A stretch of 64,000 nt of DNA from Gemmatimonadota bacterium. Its GTDB lineage: Bacteria; Gemmatimonadota; Gemmatimonadetes; Longimicrobiales; Gaopeijiaceae. Under the pieces are notes generated by a model. It searched no databases. It was not told the DNA's origin and was given only the letters and a program-made list of their open reading frames with translations. A program made the translations under genes and the position numbers. The stretch spans positions 186,001 to 250,000 of the forward strand of contig JAWKQN010000004.1 of NCBI GenBank assembly GCA_041390125.1. Direction: 5' to 3'. Shown here piece after piece: positions 8,976 through 17,702 of the stretch (positions within the stretch are counted from its first letter, which is position 1; each line of letters starts with the position of its first letter).

Positions 8976-10000
8976 TCTACAAGGGCATCGAGGTCGTCTG
9001 CCCCGCCTGTCGGGCGGACCTGGACGCGTCCGCCACGGAGTCGTGGCGCTGCCACACCTGTGGGGCGCGCTACCCGGTCGTGGCCGGCATCCCGGATCTC
9101 CGTCGGTGGCCCGATCCCTACATCGGCCCCGAGGACGATCGGGCCAAGGGACGCGCGGTGGCGGAGGCGGCGACCACGCGGGGCTTCGAGGCCCTCATCG
9201 ACCACTACTATTCCATGACCTCGGTCGTCCCTCCGGCGGACGCGGCCATGTACAAGCGAGGCCTCCTCGCGGCGGGCCCCCGGGCCCAGGCCTCGCTGGC
9301 CCGCTGGCGCCAGGAGGCCGGCGGGGTGGGGCAGGGCGGCGCCTTCCTGGACGTGGGCTGCGGCACCGGGCCGCTGCTCGTCGCCGCCGCCCGTGCGGGC
9401 TACGGTCCGGTGGTGGGCGTGGATGTGGCGTTCCGCTGGTTGGTGCTGGGGCGTGCGCGGCTCCAGGAGGCCGGCCTGGACCTGCCGCTGCTGTGCGCCA
9501 ACGCGGAGGCGTTGCCCTTCAAGGAGGAGCGGTTCGACGTCGTGGCCCTGGACTCGGTGATCGAGCACTGCCGCGATCAAGCCGCGACGGTCGCCGACGC
9601 GCACAGGGTGCTGCGCGCGGGTGGGACCTGCTTCCTGTCCACACCCAACCGGTTCAGCGTCGGGCCGGATCCGCACACGGGCCTGCCGCTGGGGAGCCTG
9701 TTGCCCGCGGCGTGGACGGCGCGCTACGCGCGCGCCAAAGGCGCCATCCCCCCGGTCCGTCATCTGCTCTCGCGCAGGACGCTCACGCGTCTGCTGCGCG
9801 ATGCGCGCTTCAGCGAGCCTCGCCTGTTCCTGCCCGGCTTCTCCGCGGAGCAGCGCGCGCACTTCAAGGGAGCCGTGGGTGCCGCCATCGGCGCCTACGA
9901 GGTGGTGCGGCGCACGCCGGGGCTCAAGTCCCTGCTGTTCACGGTGGGCCCGCTGCTGAGCGCCGTGGCGCGCAAGCCCGCCGCGGAAGGGCGCCCATGA
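8972..10000 (+). CDS. Zinc-ribbon SAM-dependent methyltransferase
   Basis: A 342-residue class I methyltransferase. The N-terminus is a short zinc ribbon of the Trm112 type (Cys10-x2-Cys13 ... Cys27-x2-Cys30, followed by YPVVAGIPDL). The catalytic domain has SAM motif I LDVGCGTG (around 126-133), an acidic residue in VVGVDVAF, NAEALPF, and DVVALDSVIEHC followed by HRVLRAGG as motif IV/post-IV. It is cytoplasmic and probably modifies a small molecule, sugar or lipid precursor. It overlaps both neighbours by ATGA, which ties it to the flanking membrane glycosyltransferases. Confidence 0.88.
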   Translation: MIYKGIEVVCPACRADLDASATESWRCHTCGARYPVVAGIPDLRRWPDPYIGPEDDRAKGRAVAEAATTRGFEALIDHYYSMTSVVPPADAAMYKRGLLAAGPRAQASLARWRQEAGGVGQGGAFLDVGCGTGPLLVAAARAGYGPVVGVDVAFRWLVLGRARLQEAGLDLPLLCANAEALPFKEERFDVVALDSVIEHCRDQAATVADAHRVLRAGGTCFLSTPNRFSVGPDPHTGLPLGSLLPAAWTARYARAKGAIPPVRHLLSRRTLTRLLRDARFSEPRLFLPGFSAEQRAHFKGAVGAAIGAYEVVRRTPGLKSLLFTVGPLLSAVARKPAAEGRP

Positions 10001-11472
10001 GGTCGCCGGCGCGCAGCGGGGATGGGATGTGGACGGCGGCCATCGTGGCCGTGACCGTCGTGGCCGCGATCCTGCGGTGGATCAACCTGGGCGGCGGGCT
10101 GTGGGTGGACGAGATGTACTCGCTGGTGGAGTCGTTCCGCATCCCCTTCGGTACGTTGCTCACCACGTTCACCGGCGACACGCAGCATCCACTCTACTCT
10201 GCCCTGGCCAATCGAGCCGTGACCTGGCTGGGGGAGAGCAACCGCGTGATCCGGCTGCCTGCGTTCCTGGCGGGTGTCGCGACGGTACCGGCCGTCTACG
10301 TCCTCGGCCGCCGGTGGGTGAGCCGCGGCGAAGCACTGGCTGCGGCGCTGCTGCTCGCGGTGTCCTACCACCATGTGTGGTTCTCGCAGAACGCGCGCGG
10401 CTACACGATGATCGCGCTCGCCACGGTACTGTCCACCCACCTGCTCCTCCGGATCCTGGAGCAGGGTCGTCCGCGTGACGTGCTCGCCTACGCGGTGGTG
10501 GTCGGTCTCGGCGCCTACACCCATCTCACGATGGTCTTCGCCGCGTTCGGGCACGCGCTCGTGCTCGCCGGTCTGCAGCTCGTGCCCGACTCCGCCGGCC
10601 GCCGCTTCCGCACCTGGCGGCTGCCGGCGCTGGCGCTGGTGGGATCGGCCGTCGTCACGGTGTTGCTGTATGCGCCCATGCTGGACGACGTGCTCAACTT
10701 CTTCCTCAACCGGCCGTCCCGTCTGCGCGGCATCTCCACGCCCGCGTGGGCCGTGGCCGAGCTCGGGCGCGTGCTCTCCACCGGCGTGGGCGCCGGTCCG
10801 GGCCTGCTGGCCGGCGCAGCGCTGTTCTTCGTGGGCGTCGCCAGCTACGCCAGGAAGTCCCCGCTCGCGTGCGCGCTGTTCGTCGTACCCGGCTTCGTGA
10901 CCATCCTGGGTGCGCTGGCCGCACGCGGCACCATGTATCCGCGGTTCTTCTTCTTCCTGGTGGGCTTCGCTTTCCTGATCCTCGCGCGCGGCGTGTTCGC
11001 CACCAGCGCCTGGGTCGCGGCCCGTCTGGTCTCCGATCCGGAGCGCGCCCGCGTCCGGTCGGGGCAGGGGGCGGCCGTGGCGGTCGCGCTGATCGCGCTC
11101 GTGTTCGTGCGCTCGCTCGGCTACAACTACGCCTACCCCAAGCAGGACTGGGTGGGGACGGCCGCGTGGGTGGATGCGAACGTGCCGGCCGACGAGCCCA
11201 TCGTCACGGCCGGGGTCTCCGTGTGGCCCTTCGAGCACTACCTGCCCCGGCCGTGGCAGGCCATCCCCGACGGGGAGGACGCGCGGGTGAGCGCGCTGCG
11301 CGCGCAGGGGCCGGTCTGGGTGGTGTACGTCTTCCCGCGCTACCTGGAGAGCACGCATCCCGACCTGGCGCGCCAGGTCGAATCCGAGTGTGAGGCGCGC
11401 CAGCAGTTCGACGGCACGCTCGGAAGCGGTGACATCTACGCCTGCCGCCTCCCGCCCCGACCTCAGACCTGA
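9997..11472 (+). CDS. GT-C membrane glycosyltransferase (PMT_2/GT39-like)
   Basis: A 491-residue multi-pass membrane protein with the ATG overlapping the previous stop. Helix 1 is followed by GGGLWVDEMYS, placing Asp38-Glu39 in the conserved GT-C catalytic loop, then HPLYSALANR and SYHHVWFSQNARGYTM, both usual in the PMT_2 family. Roughly ten membrane segments precede a soluble C-terminal domain. It likely moves a mannose- or arabinose-like unit from polyprenyl phosphate onto an acceptor outside the cell. It converges on the flippase gene; the two stop regions overlap by 10 bp. Confidence 0.85.
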   Translation: MRSPARSGDGMWTAAIVAVTVVAAILRWINLGGGLWVDEMYSLVESFRIPFGTLLTTFTGDTQHPLYSALANRAVTWLGESNRVIRLPAFLAGVATVPAVYVLGRRWVSRGEALAAALLLAVSYHHVWFSQNARGYTMIALATVLSTHLLLRILEQGRPRDVLAYAVVVGLGAYTHLTMVFAAFGHALVLAGLQLVPDSAGRRFRTWRLPALALVGSAVVTVLLYAPMLDDVLNFFLNRPSRLRGISTPAWAVAELGRVLSTGVGAGPGLLAGAALFFVGVASYARKSPLACALFVVPGFVTILGALAARGTMYPRFFFFLVGFAFLILARGVFATSAWVAARLVSDPERARVRSGQGAAVAVALIALVFVRSLGYNYAYPKQDWVGTAAWVDANVPADEPIVTAGVSVWPFEHYLPRPWQAIPDGEDARVSALRAQGPVWVVYVFPRYLESTHPDLARQVESECEARQQFDGTLGSGDIYACRLPPRPQT

Positions 11473-12851
11473 AGGACAGGCCGGCCGGCCTCCCAGCGGA
11501 TTCCGCCGACGAGCGTCAGCCCGACCGCATACGCGAGCGCGCCCAGAGGGACCGCGACCAAGACGCCCAGGTGCGGGAGCGCGAGCAACAGGGCCGCCAT
11601 CCCCGCCGCCGCCAGCGCGGGACGCAGGAAGCGGGGCAGGAAGTCCAGCGCGAAGCCTTCGGCGCGGGCGTGTCCGAGTGCCGCGGCCAGCCGCACCACC
11701 TCCGTCCCCACCGTGGACAGCGCTGCGCCCAGGATCCCGAGCCCCGGGATGAGCGCGAAGTTGAGGGCGAGATTCACGCCCGTGGCCACGAGGTTGATGC
11801 GCAGCACCCGGTCTTCGCGTCCGCGTGCGATCAGCGCCATGGTGGGCACGCCGCGCAGGAGCACCAGCGGCACGGACGGAAGCAGCCAGGCCAGCGCGGG
11901 CGCGCTCAGCGCGTACCCCTCCCCGAAGGCGAGGGCGATGATGCCGGGCGCGACGAGCGCGCCCCCGACCGCCGCCGGTAGGGTGAGCGCGAACACCTGC
12001 GCCATGGACGTGCGGTAGAGGGAGCGCTCCTCGACAGAGCCTGCCTCCAGTCCCGCGAGCGTGGGCAGCAGGCTCTGGTTGAACGCCGTGCCCAGGTTGA
12101 GGAGGAAGGACACCAGCATGTACGCCACACCGTAGAGCCCCACGGCGGTGGAGTCCCGGAAGATGCGCAGGAAGAAGAAGTCGGAGTTGTAGACCACCAG
12201 GGCCATCAGCCCCGACAGCATCAGGGGGAGGGCACGGGGCACCAGCGGGCGGACGCGCGCCCACACGAGCGTGGGACGCAGGTGGACTCCGCTCTTCCGG
12301 AGCGCGAGCGCGAGCAGCAGGGCCGTCACCCCCTCGCCGACGAGCTGCGCGGCGGGGACGCGCGCGACGTCGCCCGGGTCGTGCACGAGCAGGAGCAGCA
12401 GGCCCAACACCACCAGCTCCGCGACCGTGCGTGCTCCGGCCACCGCGCGCGCCTGTTTGAGCCCGAGCGCCACCCACAACGGACTGGCGCCGTAGGGCAG
12501 GAGCACCAGCGCCATCACGGCCAGGACGGGTCCGTCGGGCGCGGGCAGCAGGGCGAGCGCGCCGGCCGCCACGAGGAGCGCCAGGACCGTGGAGAGGAGC
12601 AGGCGCGCGACGATCAGGGACGGCGCCAGCCGCTCCACGTTGGCGCGATCGGCGGCCAGCTCGCGCAGCCCCAGCCCCTGGGTCAACCCACCGTCCGCCA
12701 CGCGCTGCAGGTAGAGGAAGGCGGCGGCGGCCAGCGAGATCACACCGTAGACGCCGACGCCGAGCTGCCGCGCCACCCAGGCGTGTCCCGCGAAGGTGAG
12801 CACGCGGGCCGCGGCCTCGCCGGCGCCCAGCGCCAGGAAGCCGCGGGCCAC
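11463..12851 (-). CDS. Polysaccharide/lipid-linked oligosaccharide flippase (Wzx/MurJ-like)
   Basis: A 462-residue protein made almost entirely of hydrophobic helices, about 12-14. Typical features of the polysaccharide biosynthesis/MATE-like superfamily are the N-terminal GEAAARVLTFAGHAWVARQLGVGVYGVI, an internal FFFLRIF followed by VGLYGVAYMLVSFLLNLGTAFNQSLLP, and GYALSAPALAWLLPSVPLV. Such proteins flip lipid-linked glycans across the inner membrane. The assigned GTG start (12851) is the farthest available. Its place beside three GT-C proteins and a methyltransferase supports a surface-glycan role. Confidence 0.85.
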   Translation of the reverse strand: MARGFLALGAGEAAARVLTFAGHAWVARQLGVGVYGVISLAAAAFLYLQRVADGGLTQGLGLRELAADRANVERLAPSLIVARLLLSTVLALLVAAGALALLPAPDGPVLAVMALVLLPYGASPLWVALGLKQARAVAGARTVAELVVLGLLLLLVHDPGDVARVPAAQLVGEGVTALLLALALRKSGVHLRPTLVWARVRPLVPRALPLMLSGLMALVVYNSDFFFLRIFRDSTAVGLYGVAYMLVSFLLNLGTAFNQSLLPTLAGLEAGSVEERSLYRTSMAQVFALTLPAAVGGALVAPGIIALAFGEGYALSAPALAWLLPSVPLVLLRGVPTMALIARGREDRVLRINLVATGVNLALNFALIPGLGILGAALSTVGTEVVRLAAALGHARAEGFALDFLPRFLRPALAAAGMAALLLALPHLGVLVAVPLGALAYAVGLTLVGGIRWEAGRPVLQV

Positions 12852-13220
12852 CGCGCGCTCCGCGGAGGGGGGCAGGGGACCGGAAGGCGGAACGGTGGTC
12901 AGGGCGTGGTCTCGGGATCGGGGTGGGGGCCGCGGGAAGGCTCGTCAGCGGCGCGGCGGGACGCAACCGGGGAGCGAGCATCGTGCCAGGTCCGGGTCGG
13001 TCCCCTTTTGTGGCGAGGCATGCGTGGAGCGGGCCACCGACCTCCGCGGCGTGCCGTGGATCACCCGCGTCCGCGGGGCGTCCGGCCGCGCACCCCGCGC
13101 CCGGGCCTGCCTTGAACCCCGCCCTCGTCGGGTTATGTTGGGACGCTTCCCGAGGGCGCACCGCCCTTCCACGTTCTGCGCGCGCGGGCACGGTAGGCCC
13201 GGCCGAGACTCCGAGCTCCC
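12852..13220. other. Intergenic region between flippase and thrS
   Basis: 369 bp between two diverging genes. Nothing here reads as a protein. The right half holds a plausible thrS promoter (13112-13139). The left half must hold the flippase promoter, but I see no convincing -35/-10 pair there. Open frames on either strand have the codon pattern of GC-rich noise. Confidence 0.6.
13112..13139 (+). promoter_or_regulatory. Candidate sigma-70 promoter of thrS
   Basis: TTGAAC (13112-13117) and TATGTT (13134-13139) are separated by 16 bp in an otherwise very GC-rich stretch. They lie 81 bp before the thrS ATG, which would leave a leader of about 75 nt. The match is by eye only. Confidence 0.4.
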
Positions 13221-15155
<1,935 letters not shown>

Positions 15156-15202
15156 CGCGGGGTCGGGCCCCGGGCGACATTCCTGATCCGACAGTGTGGA
15201 AA

Positions 15203-15300
15203 GTGGGATCGAGCCAGATCCCCACCTCTCGATCCCCCTCGGGGGCATCGCCGGGTCCATGAAGAACCGTCCCCCTTCCTCCCCGTTGCGGAGGACGGTT
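15203..15300 (+). promoter_or_regulatory. Structured leader between thrS and infC
   Basis: Several stems precede the terminator. GTGGGATC (15203-15210) pairs with GATCCCCAC (15217-15225, one bulge). CCCC/GGGG lies around 15234-15245. AACCGTCC (15265-15272) pairs perfectly with GGACGGTT (15293-15300). A structured leader followed by a terminator upstream of infC-rpmI-rplT fits ribosomal-protein autoregulation, as known for the L20 and infC leaders of other phyla. I cannot match it to a named Rfam family by eye. Confidence 0.45.
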
Positions 15301-15304
15301 CGGC

Positions 15305-15332
15305 AAGGCCCGATCACACATCGGGCCTTTTT
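15305..15332 (+). terminator. Intrinsic terminator/attenuator before infC
   Basis: GGCCCGAT (15307-15314), loop CACAC, ATCGGGCC (15320-15327), then TTTTT. AA/TT flanks can extend the stem. It may end thrS transcripts, attenuate infC transcription from a promoter upstream, or both. It is 68 bp before the probable infC start. Confidence 0.8.
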
Positions 15333-15400
15333 GCGTCTGTGCACCAGGCCAATCACGCCGCCTGCGGGGTCGGGCGGCTTCCCGAACCGGAGGGAGGACC

Positions 15401-15922
15401 ATCAGAGAGCAACGAACCCGCGTCAACGAGCAGATCCGGATCAGCCCGATCCGCTTGATCGGCGACGGCGGAGAGCAGATCGGGATCGTTTCGATCGACG
15501 AAGCTCGCCAGCGCGCGAGCGAGAAGGGGCTCGACCTGGTGGAGGTCGCCCCCGATGCGCGGCCGCCCGTGGTCAAGATGATGGACTACGGGAAGTACAA
15601 GTACGAAGAGGCGCGCAAGGCCCGTGAGGCCCGCAAGAAGCAGCACGTGATCCAGGTCAAGGAAGTCAAGTTCCGGCCCGGGATCGAAGACCACGACTAC
15701 GAGTTCAAGACCCGCCACGCCCGCCGCTTCCTGGAGGAAGGGAACAAGGTCAAGGTGACCATGATGTTCCGCGGACGGCAGGTCACCCATCCCGAGCTCG
15801 GGGTGGAGGTGCTCGAACGGATCATGGAGGACCTGGGCGACGTCGCGAAGGTCGAACAGGAACCCAATTTCGAGGGGCGCATCATGGCCATGGTGCTGGC
15901 GCCCCTGAACACCAAGCAGTAG
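15401..15922 (+). CDS. infC: Translation initiation factor IF-3, probable ATC start
   Basis: Initiation factor 3 binds the 30S subunit and checks start-codon pairing. The frame contains the N-terminal block VNEQIRI...IRLIGDGGEQIG, DLVEVAPDARPPVVKMMDYGKYKY, the linker EARKAREARKKQ and the C-domain EVKFRPGIEDHDYEFK. No ATG/GTG/TTG start exists upstream of codon RLIG (15455), which would delete half the N-domain. An ATC at 15401 after GGGAGG gives IREQRTRVNEQIRI and 173 residues, the normal length. Many infC genes use AUU, AUC or AUA so that IF-3 can autoregulate. The start choice is inference; the gene identity is certain. Confidence 0.95.
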   Translation: MREQRTRVNEQIRISPIRLIGDGGEQIGIVSIDEARQRASEKGLDLVEVAPDARPPVVKMMDYGKYKYEEARKAREARKKQHVIQVKEVKFRPGIEDHDYEFKTRHARRFLEEGNKVKVTMMFRGRQVTHPELGVEVLERIMEDLGDVAKVEQEPNFEGRIMAMVLAPLNTKQ

Positions 15923-15946
15923 AGCCAGCGAGGACGGACAGGCGTC

Positions 15947-16141
15947 ATGCCGAAGATGAAGACCAACCGGGGCGCCGCGAAGCGCATGCGGAAGACCGGG
16001 ACGGGCAAGATCCGCAGGATGAAGGCCAACAAGAGCCACATCCTGACCAAGAAGACCACCAAGCGGAAGCGGCGCCTGCGCAAGGCCACGCTGGTGTCCA
16101 AGGCGGACGAGCGGCGCATCTCGCGTCTGCTCCAGGGCTAG
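15947..16141 (+). CDS. rpmI: 50S ribosomal protein L35
   Basis: A 64-residue very basic protein beginning MPKMKTNRGAAKRMRKTGTG, the family hallmark, with KANKSHILTKK and KRKRRLRK following. It binds 23S rRNA in the large subunit. It lies 24 bp after infC and 9 bp before rplT, the conserved infC-rpmI-rplT operon. Confidence 0.98.
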   Translation: MPKMKTNRGAAKRMRKTGTGKIRRMKANKSHILTKKTTKRKRRLRKATLVSKADERRISRLLQG

Positions 16142-16150
16142 GAGACAACC

Positions 16151-16513
16151 ATGCCACGTTCGACCGGCGCACCGGCCCGCAAGAAGCGGAAGAAGAAGAT
16201 CCTACGCGCCGCCAAAGGCTACTTCGGTGGGCGCAAGAACCTCTACAAGACCGCCAAGGACGCGGTGGAGAAGGGGTGGGAGCACGCGTACCGGGACCGC
16301 AAGAAGAAGAAGCGCGACTTCCGGCGCCTCTGGATCACGCGGATCAACGCCGCGGCTCGGGAGCACGACCTCTCGTACTCGCGGTTCATGGACGGGCTGA
16401 AGCGGGCCGGCATCGAGCTGGATCGCAAGGCGCTGGCCGACCTGGCCGTGCGGGACCCGGAGGCGTTCGGCGCCGTCGCGGCCCAGGTGAAGGAGACGCT
16501 GGCGGCGGCCTGA
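16151..16513 (+). CDS. rplT: 50S ribosomal protein L20
   Basis: A 120-residue basic ribosomal protein. Recognisable blocks are RKKILRAAKGYFGGRKNLYKTAKDAVEKGWEHAYRDRKKKKRDFR without its usual small variations, then RLWITRINAAAREHDLSYSRFMDGLKRAGIELDRKALADLA in pieces. It is needed early in 50S assembly and is the repressor of its own operon in other bacteria, which makes the structured leader at 15203-15332 of interest. A strong terminator follows. Confidence 0.98.
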   Translation: MPRSTGAPARKKRKKKILRAAKGYFGGRKNLYKTAKDAVEKGWEHAYRDRKKKKRDFRRLWITRINAAAREHDLSYSRFMDGLKRAGIELDRKALADLAVRDPEAFGAVAAQVKETLAAA

Positions 16514-16539
16514 TCCGCAGCGCGCGTCGATGGTTCGCC

Positions 16540-16576
16540 GGGGCCGGAAGGGGATCCTCCCTTCCGGCCCCGTTTC
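16540..16576 (+). terminator. Intrinsic terminator of the infC-rpmI-rplT operon
   Basis: A 13-bp perfect stem, GGGGCCGGAAGGG (16540-16552) with CCCTTCCGGCCCC (16559-16571), and a 6-base loop. It is followed by GTTTC, a short T-rich tail. It sits 27 bp after the rplT stop. Confidence 0.85.
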
Positions 16577-16588
16577 TTCTCCCCCGGA

Positions 16589-16608
16589 CACTTCCGGCCT
16601 GGGAAGTG
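16589..16608. promoter_or_regulatory. Dyad upstream of pheS
   Basis: CACTTCC (16589-16595) and GGAAGTG (16602-16608) form a 7-bp inverted repeat with a 6-bp spacer, 60 bp before the pheS ATG. It could be an operator or a small leader stem. No partner site is seen elsewhere in the window. Confidence 0.25.
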
Positions 16609-16667
16609 GACGCATAGGTTGCACCCTCGCTTTCGTTTGCAGCGTGTCGTCTGAAGCTGGATCTGGG

Positions 16668-17702
16668 ATGTCCGAGACCGATGTCGCGGGGCTGATCGGC
16701 GAGTTGGAGCGGGTGGCGCAGGAGGCCGAGGCGGAGATCGCCGGCGCCGGGGATGCCGCCGCGCTCGAGGCGGCGCGCGTGGCCTGGCTGGGCCGCAAGG
16801 GCGGGCGCCTGTCGCTCCTCCTGCGGGCCCTGGGCACGCTGGACGCCTCCGAGCGCCCGCGGGTGGGCGCCAAGGCCAACGACGTGAAGGCCGCCATCGA
16901 GGCGGCCCTGGATGCCCGGGCCCAGTCGTTGGGCGGAGGCTCCGCCCCCGACGGCCCCGTGGCCGATCCCACCCGGCCCGCGCGCGAGGGCTGGACCGGC
17001 GCCATCCATCCCATCCAGCAGGTGATCGACGAGATCTGGGAGATCTTCCGGGGCCTGGGCTTCACGCGCGCCCGCGGCCCCGAGGTCGAGGACGAGTGGC
17101 ACAACTTCGTGGCCCTCAACACGTCGCTCGAGCACCCGGCCGCGGACGCCGCCGACACGTTCTACCTGGAGCGCCCTCTCCTGCTGCGCACGCATACGTC
17201 GCCGGTCCAGGTCCGCACGCTGCGGGACCACCCGCCGCCGGTGCGCATCCTGGCGCCGGGGATGGCCTACCGGCGGGACACGACCGATGCGACCCACCTG
17301 CCCGCCTTTGCGCAGGTGGAAGGGCTCGTGATCGACGAGGGCGTCAGCTTCGTGGACTTCAAGGCCACGCTGGCCGAGTTCGCCCGCCGCTTCTGGGGAC
17401 CCGGGGCCCGCGTCCGCTTCCGGCCCTCCTTCTTCCCGTTCACCGAGCCCTCCGCCGAGGTGGACGTGAAGTACACGCGCATCCTGCCGGACGGGACCGC
17501 GGTCGAGAGCGACTGGCTCGAGATCATGGGCGCGGGCATGGTCGACCCGGCCGTCCTGGAGCACGTCGGCATCGACCCCGAGCGGTATACCGGCTGGGCG
17601 TTCGGGATGGGGCCGGCCCGCGTGGCCATGACCCGCTGGGGCATCTCCGACCTGCGCACCTTCGTGGAGAACGACGTGCGGTTCCTGGGGCAGTTCGCAT
17701 GA
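16668..17702 (+). CDS. pheS: Phenylalanyl-tRNA synthetase alpha subunit
   Basis: A 344-residue alpha chain of the (alpha-beta)2 class II synthetase. Marks are HPIQQVIDEIWEIFRGLGF, the catalytic blocks LLLRTHTSPVQVR and GMAYRRDTTDATH, FRPSFFPFTEPSAEVDV, and the C-terminal GWAFGMGPARVAMTRWGI. The ATG at 16668 gives the usual length; the frame upstream of it crosses the rplT terminator. The stop overlaps the pheT start (ATGA), so both subunits are made in balance. Confidence 0.98.
   Translation: MSETDVAGLIGELERVAQEAEAEIAGAGDAAALEAARVAWLGRKGGRLSLLLRALGTLDASERPRVGAKANDVKAAIEAALDARAQSLGGGSAPDGPVADPTRPAREGWTGAIHPIQQVIDEIWEIFRGLGFTRARGPEVEDEWHNFVALNTSLEHPAADAADTFYLERPLLLRTHTSPVQVRTLRDHPPPVRILAPGMAYRRDTTDATHLPAFAQVEGLVIDEGVSFVDFKATLAEFARRFWGPGARVRFRPSFFPFTEPSAEVDVKYTRILPDGTAVESDWLEIMGAGMVDPAVLEHVGIDPERYTGWAFGMGPARVAMTRWGISDLRTFVENDVRFLGQFA

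Noticed and set aside
9895..13191. Minus-strand frame of ~1100 codons opposite the methyltransferase, glycosyltransferase and in the flippase region
   Set aside because: Low-complexity Arg/Ala/Gly text opposite clear genes; no motif, no start context.
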